Part shown: one piece after another, positions 44,509-51,863 of the stretch | How the letters are laid out: the number at the start of each line of letters is the position of its first letter | Position numbering within the stretch: the stretch's first letter is position 1 | Source: Brevibacillus sp. | GTDB taxonomy: Bacteria; Bacillota; Bacilli; Brevibacillales; Brevibacillaceae | Length of the DNA stretch: 64,000 nucleotides | Reading direction: 5' to 3' | Assembly: GCA_017656235.1 (NCBI GenBank) | Contig: JACDOF010000001.1 | Span: 310,001-374,000 of the forward strand | Translations under genes and position numbers: made by a program | Notes under the pieces: generated by a model | Databases searched by the model: none | What the model was told of the DNA's origin: nothing | Seen by the model: the letters and a program-made list of their open reading frames with translations, nothing else

Positions 44509-45774
44509 ATGCAGACACGGAAAAACCGTTGGCTCATTGCAGCCGCTGCGGTAGGAATCCACATCTCGATCGGCTCGGTGTACGCCTGGAGCGTCTTCAC
44601 CAAACCGCTGATCAACCAGTTTGGCTGGAGTTTGCAGGAGGTTTCTTTCACATTCAGCATTGCCATTTTGTTTTTGGGCTTGTCAGCCGCGTTCCTCGGC
44701 CATTTTGTAGAGCGGCACGGTCCACGTAAGGCGGGGACACTGGCATCGGTCTTTTTTGGCGCAGGGATTGCCGGTTCCGGCCTGGCTGTTAATCTGGAAT
44801 CACTCACTCTGTTATACCTGTTTTACGGCGTGCTGGGCGGAATTGGCCTCGGTGTGGGGTATATCACGCCGGTTTCCACACTGGTCAAGTGGTTCCCTGA
44901 CCGCCGCGGACTGGCGACAGGGCTGGCCATCATGGGATTCGGCTTTGCTTCCCTGATTAGCAGTCCGATCATGGCCCGGCTGATCGAAAGCGTAGGCATC
45001 GCCTCCACGTTCTACATTCTGGGCGTGATCTATTTCCTGGTGATGTTCGGCTCGGCCCAGTATCTTGAGCCGCCTGCTGAAGGATGGGTACCGGCCGGAT
45101 ACAAGGAGAAGCTGGAAGCAGGCAGAAAACGACCGCTGACAGATTTGTCCCAGTTAACGGCCAATGAAGCGGTGAAAACCTTGCGTTTTTACTGGTTGTG
45201 GCTGATGTTGTTCATCAATGTGACCTGCGGCATTGCGGTTATATCGGTCGCCTCGCCGATGGCTCAGGAAATCGCCGGTTTGACTCCGCTGGCTGCGGCG
45301 ACAATGGTTGGCTTGATGGGGCTGTTTAACGGACTTGGACGCATTGGGTGGGCGTCACTGTCTGACTACATCGGCAGGCCCAATACCTACACGGCCTTTT
45401 TCCTGATTCAAATCATCGCCTTTTTCCTGCTGCCGACGATTACAGATGCCCTCTTGTTCCAATTGGTTGTCTACATCATCCTGACCTGCTACGGCGGCGG
45501 GTTCGCCTCCATACCGGCCTATATTGGCGACCTGTTTGGCACCAAACAGTTGGGAGCCATTCACGGTTACATTCTCACCGCTTGGGCGGCAGCGGGACTG
45601 GCTGGTCCAATACTCGCCTCCTGGGTGCGTGAGACAACAGCCAGCTACACCGCCACGTTGTACATATTTGCTGGCATGTTCCTGGTTGCCTTGATCATCT
45701 CGTTGTTGATCCGACTCGACATCCGCAAGCTGAAAGAGCTTAACAATCAGAGACAAGCCGATCTGGCAAGCTGA
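44509..45774 (+). CDS. OFA-family MFS transporter (oxalate/formate antiporter-like)
   Basis: A 421-residue major facilitator protein with 12 predicted membrane segments. GIHISIGSVYAWSVFTKPL at the first helix and GLGVGYITPVSTLVKWFPDR near 115 are typical of the oxalate:formate antiporter family. Likely substrates are small carboxylates such as formate or oxalate; the neighbouring molybdoenzyme makes formate attractive, but this is inference. The ATG at 44509 follows AAGGGGATGAG. A conditional terminator lies between promoter and gene. Confidence 0.88.
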   Translation: MQTRKNRWLIAAAAVGIHISIGSVYAWSVFTKPLINQFGWSLQEVSFTFSIAILFLGLSAAFLGHFVERHGPRKAGTLASVFFGAGIAGSGLAVNLESLTLLYLFYGVLGGIGLGVGYITPVSTLVKWFPDRRGLATGLAIMGFGFASLISSPIMARLIESVGIASTFYILGVIYFLVMFGSAQYLEPPAEGWVPAGYKEKLEAGRKRPLTDLSQLTANEAVKTLRFYWLWLMLFINVTCGIAVISVASPMAQEIAGLTPLAAATMVGLMGLFNGLGRIGWASLSDYIGRPNTYTAFFLIQIIAFFLLPTITDALLFQLVVYIILTCYGGGFASIPAYIGDLFGTKQLGAIHGYILTAWAAAGLAGPILASWVRETTASYTATLYIFAGMFLVALIISLLIRLDIRKLKELNNQRQADLAS

Positions 45775-45798
45775 CTGGCGGTATGGCGCCGATACAAA

Positions 45799-45827
45799 TT
45801 GCGTAACGCTGCAATCAGTGATACAAT
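45799..45827 (+). promoter_or_regulatory. promoter of the DUF2294 gene
   Basis: TTGCGT (45799-45804) and the extended -10 TGA-TACAAT (45822-45827) are 17 bp apart. I see no separate promoter before the fdhF-like gene, so this one may drive the whole molybdenum operon. Confidence 0.65.
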
Positions 45828-45882
45828 ATTTCTACTACTTGGAAAATCGTAAGAATGTCTTGATTAAAGGATTGTATAGGAG

Positions 45883-46254
45883 ATGAACAAATACGAAGCG
45901 GAGTTTAGCAATCTTGTTCGAGCCTTTCGCAAGCGTCACATGGGCAAAGGCCCCAGCAAGATCGTGACCACCTTTTGCAAGCACTGGGCAATCTGTGAGA
46001 TGGAGGGCAACCTCTCACCGGTTGAGAAGTTTATCGCCAGCGCCGATGAGGGGAAACAGATGCTAAGGGCTGCGAGGACAGAAATGGTCAAGGAAATGTA
46101 CAAAAAGAATCGGCCTGTCGAGATGGAGGCACTGTTGGGGGCCAATCTGGTTGATCTTTTTGTGGACATCGATATTGAGAGAGACTTCGGCATGTCCATC
46201 TTCGTTTTCGATCAGAACATCGAAGAAAAGTTTTGCCGAGAAAAAGAAAAGTAG
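45883..46254 (+). CDS. DUF2294 domain-containing protein
   Basis: A 123-residue protein of the DUF2294 family, function unknown. It begins MNKYEAEFSNLVRAFRKRHMGKGP, a basic N-terminus that could contact nucleic acid. It includes CKHWAICEMEGNLSPVEKF near 30 and a hydrophobic LGANLVDLFVDIDIERDFGM core near 88. It lies between the two leader RNAs and directly before the fdhF-like gene. A role in controlling that gene is possible but unproven. AGGAG is unusually close to the ATG; AAAGGA further upstream may serve instead. Confidence 0.8.
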   Translation: MNKYEAEFSNLVRAFRKRHMGKGPSKIVTTFCKHWAICEMEGNLSPVEKFIASADEGKQMLRAARTEMVKEMYKKNRPVEMEALLGANLVDLFVDIDIERDFGMSIFVFDQNIEEKFCREKEK

Positions 46255-46258
46255 GCGA

Positions 46259-46410
46259 TTCATGACACTGTCCCGGCAGCGACCCTGCTTGGCGGCAGAC
46301 ATGAAGAGCCGATTGCTTCGCGAAGTTGGTACTTGGTAGCGACCCTGCTCAAGATTAACCACCGTGATCTCTTTTCCTGAAAAGGAAGACGATTTCGCGG
46401 TGGTTTTTTT
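46259..46410 (+). ncRNA. candidate cis-regulatory RNA upstream of the fdhF-like operon
   Basis: The core at 46323-46364 aligns to 44354-44395 without gaps, with the second hairpin as GTAG-CGACC-CTGC (46336-46348) and AAGATTAAC at 46351-46359. The terminator pairs AACCACCG (46357-46364) with CGGTGGTT (46398-46405), ending in seven T. Relative to the first leader, two stem positions change on both sides, keeping the pairs. A further copy of GCAG-CGACC-CTGC lies at 46276-46288 inside a TTCATG/CATGAA stem (46259-46264, 46300-46305), so this leader has a tandem element. Confidence 0.6.
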
Positions 46411-46477
46411 CTGGAACCATACTGTGCTTGGCCTTGAGCGCTGCAGCAAGAAAAAATCAAACGTGGGAGTGTTACCG

Positions 46478-48829
46478 ATGGGAAAGACAAAACACACGGG
46501 ACCGATAAAACTGGATACATCCTGGAAACCTTCTCTTTGGGCCAGTTTGGTACCGATGGGATTGGGAAAAGTGAAACCGCACCACATCCGCGATACACTC
46601 AAGGTGGTCTACGAGAACCGCGATAACCTTGCGTACGCCTGGCGAATCTTGAGCCAGGGAGTTTGTGACGGCTGTGCGCTGGGGGTCTCAGGACTAAAAG
46701 ACCAGACCTTGACCGGCCCACACCTTTGTACGACCCGTTTAAATGTCCTGCGCTTAAACACGATGCCGGCAATAGATCCGAAGTGGCTGGAGGATGTGGA
46801 GGCACTGCGCAGGCTGGACAGCACTCAACTGCGCAGGTTGGGCCGCATCCCGTATCCGCTGTCTCGCAAGCCGGGCGAAAAGAAGTTTACCCGCATCAGC
46901 TGGGATGAAGCCTTGGACAAAATCGCAGGCAAGATCAAGACGATTGACCCGAAGCAGTTGGCTTTTTACCTGACTTCCCGCGGCATCACCAACGAAGTGT
47001 ATTACGTCGCCGCCAAAGTGGCCCGGTTCCTGGGAACGAACAATATTGACAACGCCTCCCGGATTTGCCATTCGCCGAGTAAGACGGCCCTGAAGCGCTC
47101 GCTGGGTATTGGCGCATCAAGCTGCAACTACAAAGACTGGATTGGCACGGATGTGCTCGTCTTCTGGGGCTCGGTGGCCGCCAACAACCAACCGGTCTCC
47201 ACCAAGTACATGTACGCGGCGAAAAAGGCGGGAACCAGAATCATAACGATCAACCCGTATCGTGAACCGGCGATGGAAACCTATTGGATTCCGTCCATCC
47301 CTGAAAGTGCCCTGTTTGGAACGAAAATCGTGGACGATGTGTATCAGGTGAACATCGGCGGTGACATCGCCTTCATGAACGGGGTGATGAAGCACTGGTT
47401 CGAGATGGAGGAGAAGGAGCCCGGTTCGGCCATTGATCTTGCCTTTGTCCGGGAGCACACCAATGGCTACGAGGAAATAAAGGCACACGTGATGCGCTAT
47501 GACTGGGAGACATTGGAGAAATCGTCCGGGCTGTCTCGCGAGCGGATGCGGGAGTTTGCCGAACTGCTTGCCCGTGCCAAATCAGCCGTGTTTGTGTGGA
47601 GCATGGGGCTGACCCAGCATCGTTTCGGCACGGATAACGTATCCCAGGTGGCGAATCTGGCCATGCTGCGCGGATTTATTGGCCGTCAGAACTGCGGTGT
47701 CATGCCGATTCGCGGCCACAGCGGGGTGCAGGGGAGCGGTGAAATGGGTGCCGAACCGATGTCGCTGCCTGGCGGTGTACCGCTGGACGAGGAAAACATT
47801 GAGCGGATGGAAAAACTATGGGGCTTTCCGATTCCGCGCTGGCAGGGGGATATTGTCGGCGTATCGCTTGAGAACACGCTGCTGCCGGATGACCACGAAC
47901 GAAAAATCCGCCTCTTTTATACCAGCGGCGGCAACTTTTTGGAAACCATGCCCGACCCTGTATTCGTCAAGAAATGTTTGGAAAACGTGGAACTTCGGGT
48001 GCATCAGGATATCATCCTGAACACGTCCACACTGGTGGATGCCAAGGAAGAAGTGATTGTGCTGCCGGCCATGACCCGCTATGAGCAGCCGGGCGGAGGA
48101 ACATCCACCAGTACGGAGCGGATGGTCTACTTCAGTCCGGAGATAGAGGGACCGCGCATTGAGGAAGCCCGTTGTGAATGGGAGATTTACATCGACCTCG
48201 CCTCGCGGGTTTATCCCGAGCGCAAGCATCTGATCTCGTTTGCCAATGCCCAGGAGATACGCGAGGAAATCGCCAAGGCCAATCCCAACTATGACGGCAT
48301 TCAATACCTGAAAAAACGCGGTGATGTCTTTCAGTGGGGAGGAGCATGGCTGTGCGAGGATGGCATCTGCCCGACACCGGATGGAAGAGGCAACCTGATC
48401 CCGATTGAACTGCCGGAACTGCGCAAGCCGGAGGGGCATTTTTACGTAACCACCCGCCGCGGCAAGCAGTTTAACTCGATGATTTACAGCCAGACGGATC
48501 CATTTAACGGCGCCGACCGCTACGACGTCCTGATCAATCCCAAAGATGCGGCAGAGCTGGACATTCGCGACGGCGAAGCGATTGTGGTGTACAATAAGTA
48601 CGGAACCTTTCAGGGACGGGCAAAATACGCCGATACCAAAGAAGGAAATCTGCAGGTGTACTGGCCGGAAGGAAACGTGCTGATCCCCAAAGGGGTTTAC
48701 GAACAGCACGCGGGAATTCCCGAGTACAACACTGCGGTGATCGTGGAAAAGGCTGAGACCTTTCACGCCCGTAAAGACACCAAATACGTGGAAAAGCGGA
48801 TCGAAGAACTGGAGATGGAGATGGGGTGA
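46478..48829 (+). CDS. FdhF/YdeP family molybdopterin oxidoreductase
   Basis: A 783-residue molybdoenzyme alpha subunit. CDGCALG with a later Cys (PHLC) near the N-terminus may hold an iron-sulfur cluster. RISWDEALDKIAGKI opens the catalytic domain. The likely molybdenum ligand is Cys in SRICHSPSKTAL, standing where FdhF of E. coli has selenocysteine. The C-terminal part (residues about 650-783) is the cofactor-binding domain. Family members are annotated as formate dehydrogenases, but YdeP itself is linked to acid resistance and its activity is unproven. ATG 46478 follows GGGAG. Heads the mobA-moeA-mobB operon behind a conditional terminator. Confidence 0.87.
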   Translation: MGKTKHTGPIKLDTSWKPSLWASLVPMGLGKVKPHHIRDTLKVVYENRDNLAYAWRILSQGVCDGCALGVSGLKDQTLTGPHLCTTRLNVLRLNTMPAIDPKWLEDVEALRRLDSTQLRRLGRIPYPLSRKPGEKKFTRISWDEALDKIAGKIKTIDPKQLAFYLTSRGITNEVYYVAAKVARFLGTNNIDNASRICHSPSKTALKRSLGIGASSCNYKDWIGTDVLVFWGSVAANNQPVSTKYMYAAKKAGTRIITINPYREPAMETYWIPSIPESALFGTKIVDDVYQVNIGGDIAFMNGVMKHWFEMEEKEPGSAIDLAFVREHTNGYEEIKAHVMRYDWETLEKSSGLSRERMREFAELLARAKSAVFVWSMGLTQHRFGTDNVSQVANLAMLRGFIGRQNCGVMPIRGHSGVQGSGEMGAEPMSLPGGVPLDEENIERMEKLWGFPIPRWQGDIVGVSLENTLLPDDHERKIRLFYTSGGNFLETMPDPVFVKKCLENVELRVHQDIILNTSTLVDAKEEVIVLPAMTRYEQPGGGTSTSTERMVYFSPEIEGPRIEEARCEWEIYIDLASRVYPERKHLISFANAQEIREEIAKANPNYDGIQYLKKRGDVFQWGGAWLCEDGICPTPDGRGNLIPIELPELRKPEGHFYVTTRRGKQFNSMIYSQTDPFNGADRYDVLINPKDAAELDIRDGEAIVVYNKYGTFQGRAKYADTKEGNLQVYWPEGNVLIPKGVYEQHAGIPEYNTAVIVEKAETFHARKDTKYVEKRIEELEMEMG

Positions 48830-49491
48830 GCGGCGGACAGGGTACTGTGCACCCAGGCCATTCCCCCCTTTCCCTTTGTGGGGTAATACTGGCCGGAGGG
48901 CGTTCCAGCCGGATGGGGAGCCCAAAAGAACTTCTCGATTGGAAAGGTCGTCCGCTTTTGGTGCAGCTGGCAGAAAACGTCCAGGCAGTGGGCCTCTCCT
49001 GTCTGGTCGTGGCCAACGGACAGCATCCGCTGCCGCTGGAGAAGCTGACGGCAATGGGAGTAAGGGTGACGCCGGACGCGGTTGCTTCACGCGGGCCTGT
49101 CAGCGGGTTCTGTACGGCGATGAGACGGGAGAGTGCCGAAGCCTTTCTCGTTCTCTCCTGTGACCTGCCCTTCGCCGAACCTGAACAATTGAAGCTGTTG
49201 CTGGGCAATAGAGATGAGTTAAAGCACTGGGATGCAGTGATTCCCGAGCAAAGGGGACGGCTGCAGCCCCTTTTTGCGCTTTATCATCGGCGAACCCAAC
49301 CGCTGTGGGAGACAGCTTTCCAAAGTGGGCAATACCGGCTGATGGAGGTACTGAAGAAGTTGCGCATTCGAACACTTCCCGACAGCCTCCTCGATCAGTG
49401 GGCGACCTACAACATGAATACCCCGGACGATTATCGGATTGCGCTGCGAGAAAGGGAGAGAAGAGATGCGCTTTCACCGTCAAACGATTAG
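48826..49491 (+). CDS. mobA: molybdenum cofactor guanylyltransferase
   Basis: Attaches GMP to molybdopterin to give the guanine dinucleotide form. 221 residues with the nucleotide-binding VILAGGRSSRMGSPKELL near 20 and LSCDLPF near 109. The GTG at 48826 overlaps the stop of the fdhF-like gene, so translation is coupled. The first ~15 residues are extra relative to the family. The end overlaps moeA by 26 nt. Confidence 0.92.
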   Translation: MSGGQGTVHPGHSPLSLCGVILAGGRSSRMGSPKELLDWKGRPLLVQLAENVQAVGLSCLVVANGQHPLPLEKLTAMGVRVTPDAVASRGPVSGFCTAMRRESAEAFLVLSCDLPFAEPEQLKLLLGNRDELKHWDAVIPEQRGRLQPLFALYHRRTQPLWETAFQSGQYRLMEVLKKLRIRTLPDSLLDQWATYNMNTPDDYRIALRERERRDALSPSND

Positions 49492-50722
49492 TGTAGAGGA
49501 GGCCGTGGGCAAACTGCTGCAGCAGATCGGGCCGCTGGAGCCGGAAGAGGTGCCGCTTGCGGAAGCCTACGGACGAGTCTTGGCTCGCTCGGTGGCCGCA
49601 GCTTACGATTTGCCGCCGTTTGACCGATCCCCGCTGGACGGATACGCCGTGCGGGCGGAAGACACGATTGGCGCAGCACCACAGACCCCTGTCACGCTGC
49701 AGGTGGTGGGGACGATAGCAGCTGGAGAAGTGCCGAATCTCGTCGTCGGGAAAGGGCAGGCCTGCCGGATCATGACCGGTGCCATGATACCGGAGGGCGC
49801 CAATGCGGTGGTCATGTTTGAGCAAACGGAACATCCCGGGCACATGGGCCGAACGGTCCGGGTAAAGCGCGCGATGAAACCGGGGGAGAATCTTTCCAGA
49901 CGGGGAGAAGAGGTAAGGCAGGGCACGTGCGTGTTGAAGGAAGGCACAACGGTTGGCGCCGGGGCGTTGGCCTTGTTGGCCACCTTTGGTACAGCCGTCG
50001 TGCCGGTGAGACGTCGTCCGCGGGTCGGGATCATCTCGACGGGAAGTGAACTGATTGAGCCTGATCAACCCCTGGTGCCGGGCAAGATTCGCAACAGCAA
50101 TTCATTGATGATTGCCGGCATGGTCCGGGATGCGGGTGGACAGCCCGTCTTGTTCGGGCGGATGGCGGACGAGCTGGAGGAAGCCAAGCGGCAGCTCTCC
50201 CAATGGATTGGACAAGTGGATTTGCTGGTGACGACTGGCGGGGTGTCCGTTGGCGATTTTGACGTAATCGCCGCCCTCGTCGACGAACCGGAGTTTCACC
50301 TGCTGTTTCAACGTGTGGCGATGCGTCCCGGCAGCCCTACGACGGCTTTTGTGTACCGGGATAAACTGGTGTGCGCCTTGTCTGGCAATCCATCCGCCAG
50401 TTACGTAGGCTGTGAATTGTTCGTCAAGCCGGTAATGGCCAAACTGTTGGGGAAGGAAGCAGTGACGCCCACTGTTACCGATGCCGTTTTGGCGGAGGAT
50501 TACCTCAAGCCCTGTCCGTATCCACGATACCTGCGGGGCAGATTGCAGGTGCGGGATGCGGTGCTGTATGCGTACCCTGACAAGAATGACAAGGCAGGCA
50601 TGCTGGTTACGCTCCACGCCAGCAACTGTTTGATTGTCATCCCTCCTGGAGGCAGAGGCAAACAGGCAGGGGAGCGGGTCCGCATCTATCCACTTGCGAC
50701 AAGTGAACAAATGCTTTTCTAG
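49466..50722 (+). CDS. moeA: molybdopterin molybdenumtransferase MoeA
   Basis: Inserts molybdate into adenylated molybdopterin. 418 residues: FDRSPLDGYAVR near 52, TGAMIPEGANAVVMFE near 104, STGSELIE near 190 and TTGGVSVGDFD near 261 are the MoeA signatures. The ATG at 49466 lies in the mobA 3' end, following GGGAGAGAAG. Coupled with mobA. Confidence 0.95.
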   Translation: MRFHRQTISVEEAVGKLLQQIGPLEPEEVPLAEAYGRVLARSVAAAYDLPPFDRSPLDGYAVRAEDTIGAAPQTPVTLQVVGTIAAGEVPNLVVGKGQACRIMTGAMIPEGANAVVMFEQTEHPGHMGRTVRVKRAMKPGENLSRRGEEVRQGTCVLKEGTTVGAGALALLATFGTAVVPVRRRPRVGIISTGSELIEPDQPLVPGKIRNSNSLMIAGMVRDAGGQPVLFGRMADELEEAKRQLSQWIGQVDLLVTTGGVSVGDFDVIAALVDEPEFHLLFQRVAMRPGSPTTAFVYRDKLVCALSGNPSASYVGCELFVKPVMAKLLGKEAVTPTVTDAVLAEDYLKPCPYPRYLRGRLQVRDAVLYAYPDKNDKAGMLVTLHASNCLIVIPPGGRGKQAGERVRIYPLATSEQMLF

Positions 50723-50725
50723 TAC

Positions 50726-51289
50726 ATGCTGCAAGGAATGAAATCCATCAACAAGGGAAAAGAGGTGCAGGTGGCGGTGCCCCAACTCCCTCCGATTATC
50801 CAGATTGTAGGTTACGCCAATACGGGAAAAACGACGTTGATCACAGAACTGATTCGCTGCTTTCAACAACTGGATCGCCGGGTTGGTGTCATCAAACGGG
50901 ACGGACATGACCACGAATGGGAACGGGAGGGTACGGATACGTGGAGGTTCCGAGAAGCGGGAGCACCACTTGTGGCCCTTCAATCTTCTTCCAAGACGGC
51001 CTGGTTTGAACAACAATCGCTGTCACTTTCGGACCTCGTTTGGCGGATGGGGCAGGCGGGAGCAGACTTGATCATCGTGGAGGGGTTCAAGACAGCGGCC
51101 TATCCCAAACTGCTCCTGGTTCGTGCTCCACAGCAGCTTGCTTTACTTGATCAACTGACCGCTTGTCGAGCCATCGTCAGTTGGTTTCCTTTTCAGCACC
51201 CGGTACTCCCTGTGTTTTCCATTGATGATCAGAAGCGGGTGGCATCGTTTGTGGAAGCTCTCTTGTTATCTGATGCGGAGCGAAAATGA
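50726..51289 (+). CDS. mobB: molybdopterin-guanine dinucleotide biosynthesis adaptor MobB
   Basis: A P-loop GTPase that aids MobA or cofactor delivery. IIQIVGYANTGKTTLITELI carries Walker A near residue 30, and VIKRDGHDHEWEREGTDTWR is the MobB signature. The start is uncertain: ATG 50726 lacks a ribosome binding site, whereas GTG 50771 has AGAGG 5 nt before and gives an N-terminus closer to the P-loop, as is usual. Last gene of the operon, followed by a terminator. Confidence 0.93.
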   Translation: MLQGMKSINKGKEVQVAVPQLPPIIQIVGYANTGKTTLITELIRCFQQLDRRVGVIKRDGHDHEWEREGTDTWRFREAGAPLVALQSSSKTAWFEQQSLSLSDLVWRMGQAGADLIIVEGFKTAAYPKLLLVRAPQQLALLDQLTACRAIVSWFPFQHPVLPVFSIDDQKRVASFVEALLLSDAERK

Positions 51290-51302
51290 CGCCGATTGCA
51301 GA

Positions 51303-51332
51303 GCGTGGACCAACGTCGTCCACGCCCTTTTT
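51303..51332 (+). terminator. terminator of the molybdenum operon
   Basis: GCGTGGAC (51303-51310) pairs with GTCCACGC (51318-51325), followed by five T. Confidence 0.8.
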
Positions 51333-51416
51333 CTAACAGCGCAAGCAGGACTTTTGTCCCCTTCGGAACGCTCTGTCTGCATGCTGAACAAAGACTGGTG
51401 ATTATGTCCGCCGTAG

Positions 51417-51447
51417 AAAAAAAGACCCGATTTACTGAAACCGGGTC
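51417..51447 (-). terminator. minus-strand intrinsic terminator with no known gene
   Basis: GACCCG (51424-51429) pairs with CGGGTC (51442-51447). On the minus strand the stem is followed by seven T. No minus-strand gene is evident to the right of it. Confidence 0.5.
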
Positions 51448-51557
51448 AAGGTGAAAGAAAACGAACGTCTATCTATTGTGTCGGCAATTTGCAGAGTTTC
51501 TTGTATAGAATTATTGACAAAAACGTGTCGAATTTCTGTCCGGTTTACGAAAAAAAT

Positions 51558-51751
51558 GGTACAATGAAGAAAAAAACGACTTGAAAAAGAAATGTCTGGC
51601 CGTACATTTCCAAAAAAACAAAGGCGCCAACTTGTTTTTTCTTGTCACGTTGGATACAGGCGGATCAAGGTCATGTTACATACAAGCCACAAGCTGCGGC
51701 CGCGTCGTTGGAGATCGGCATGAATCTCCAGTCGCTCGGCCTCCCTTTTTT
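51558..51751 (+). other. orphan transcribed leader with terminator-like fold before the lipoprotein gene
   Basis: TGG-TACAAT (51558-51565) is a strong extended -10. Downstream, GAAATGT/ACATTTC (51589-51595, 51604-51610) form one hairpin. GGCCG (51698-51702) with CGGCC (51737-51741), enclosing GGAGAT/ATCTCC, forms a second. It is followed 4 nt later by six T (51746-51751). This may be a leader or small RNA ending 112 nt before the lipoprotein gene. No known riboswitch recognised. The remainder of 51290-51863 holds only the two terminators listed separately. Confidence 0.4.
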
Positions 51752-51863
51752 GTTCAAACCCACTTTTTGTCGTTATCGAAATATTTGGATAAATGAGGAA
51801 ATGCTTCTGCAATGAGCGGAAACAGACGTACGTGCGCCTACACGGACAGAAGGAGGTTGCTCA

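Noticed and set aside
44354-46410. Molybdenum-cofactor riboswitch, T-box, or ANTAR-target identity for the paired leaders
   Set aside because: Gene context invites a Moco riboswitch, but I do not see its conserved segments; there is no T-box AGGGTGGNACCGCG sequence; and the loops are not the A1/G4 hexaloops of ANTAR targets. Left unnamed.
47816-49090. 424-codon minus-strand frame opposite the fdhF-like and mobA genes
   Set aside because: Shadow of two clear coding regions; no family resemblance and no start signal.
51570-51751. c-di-AMP (ydaO-type) riboswitch before the lipoprotein gene
   Set aside because: The 3' fold looked faintly similar, but the conserved GGGTGAATC-like segment is absent.
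51581-51796. 71-codon + strand frame before the lipoprotein gene
   Set aside because: No ribosome binding site, and it runs through the hairpins of the orphan leader.
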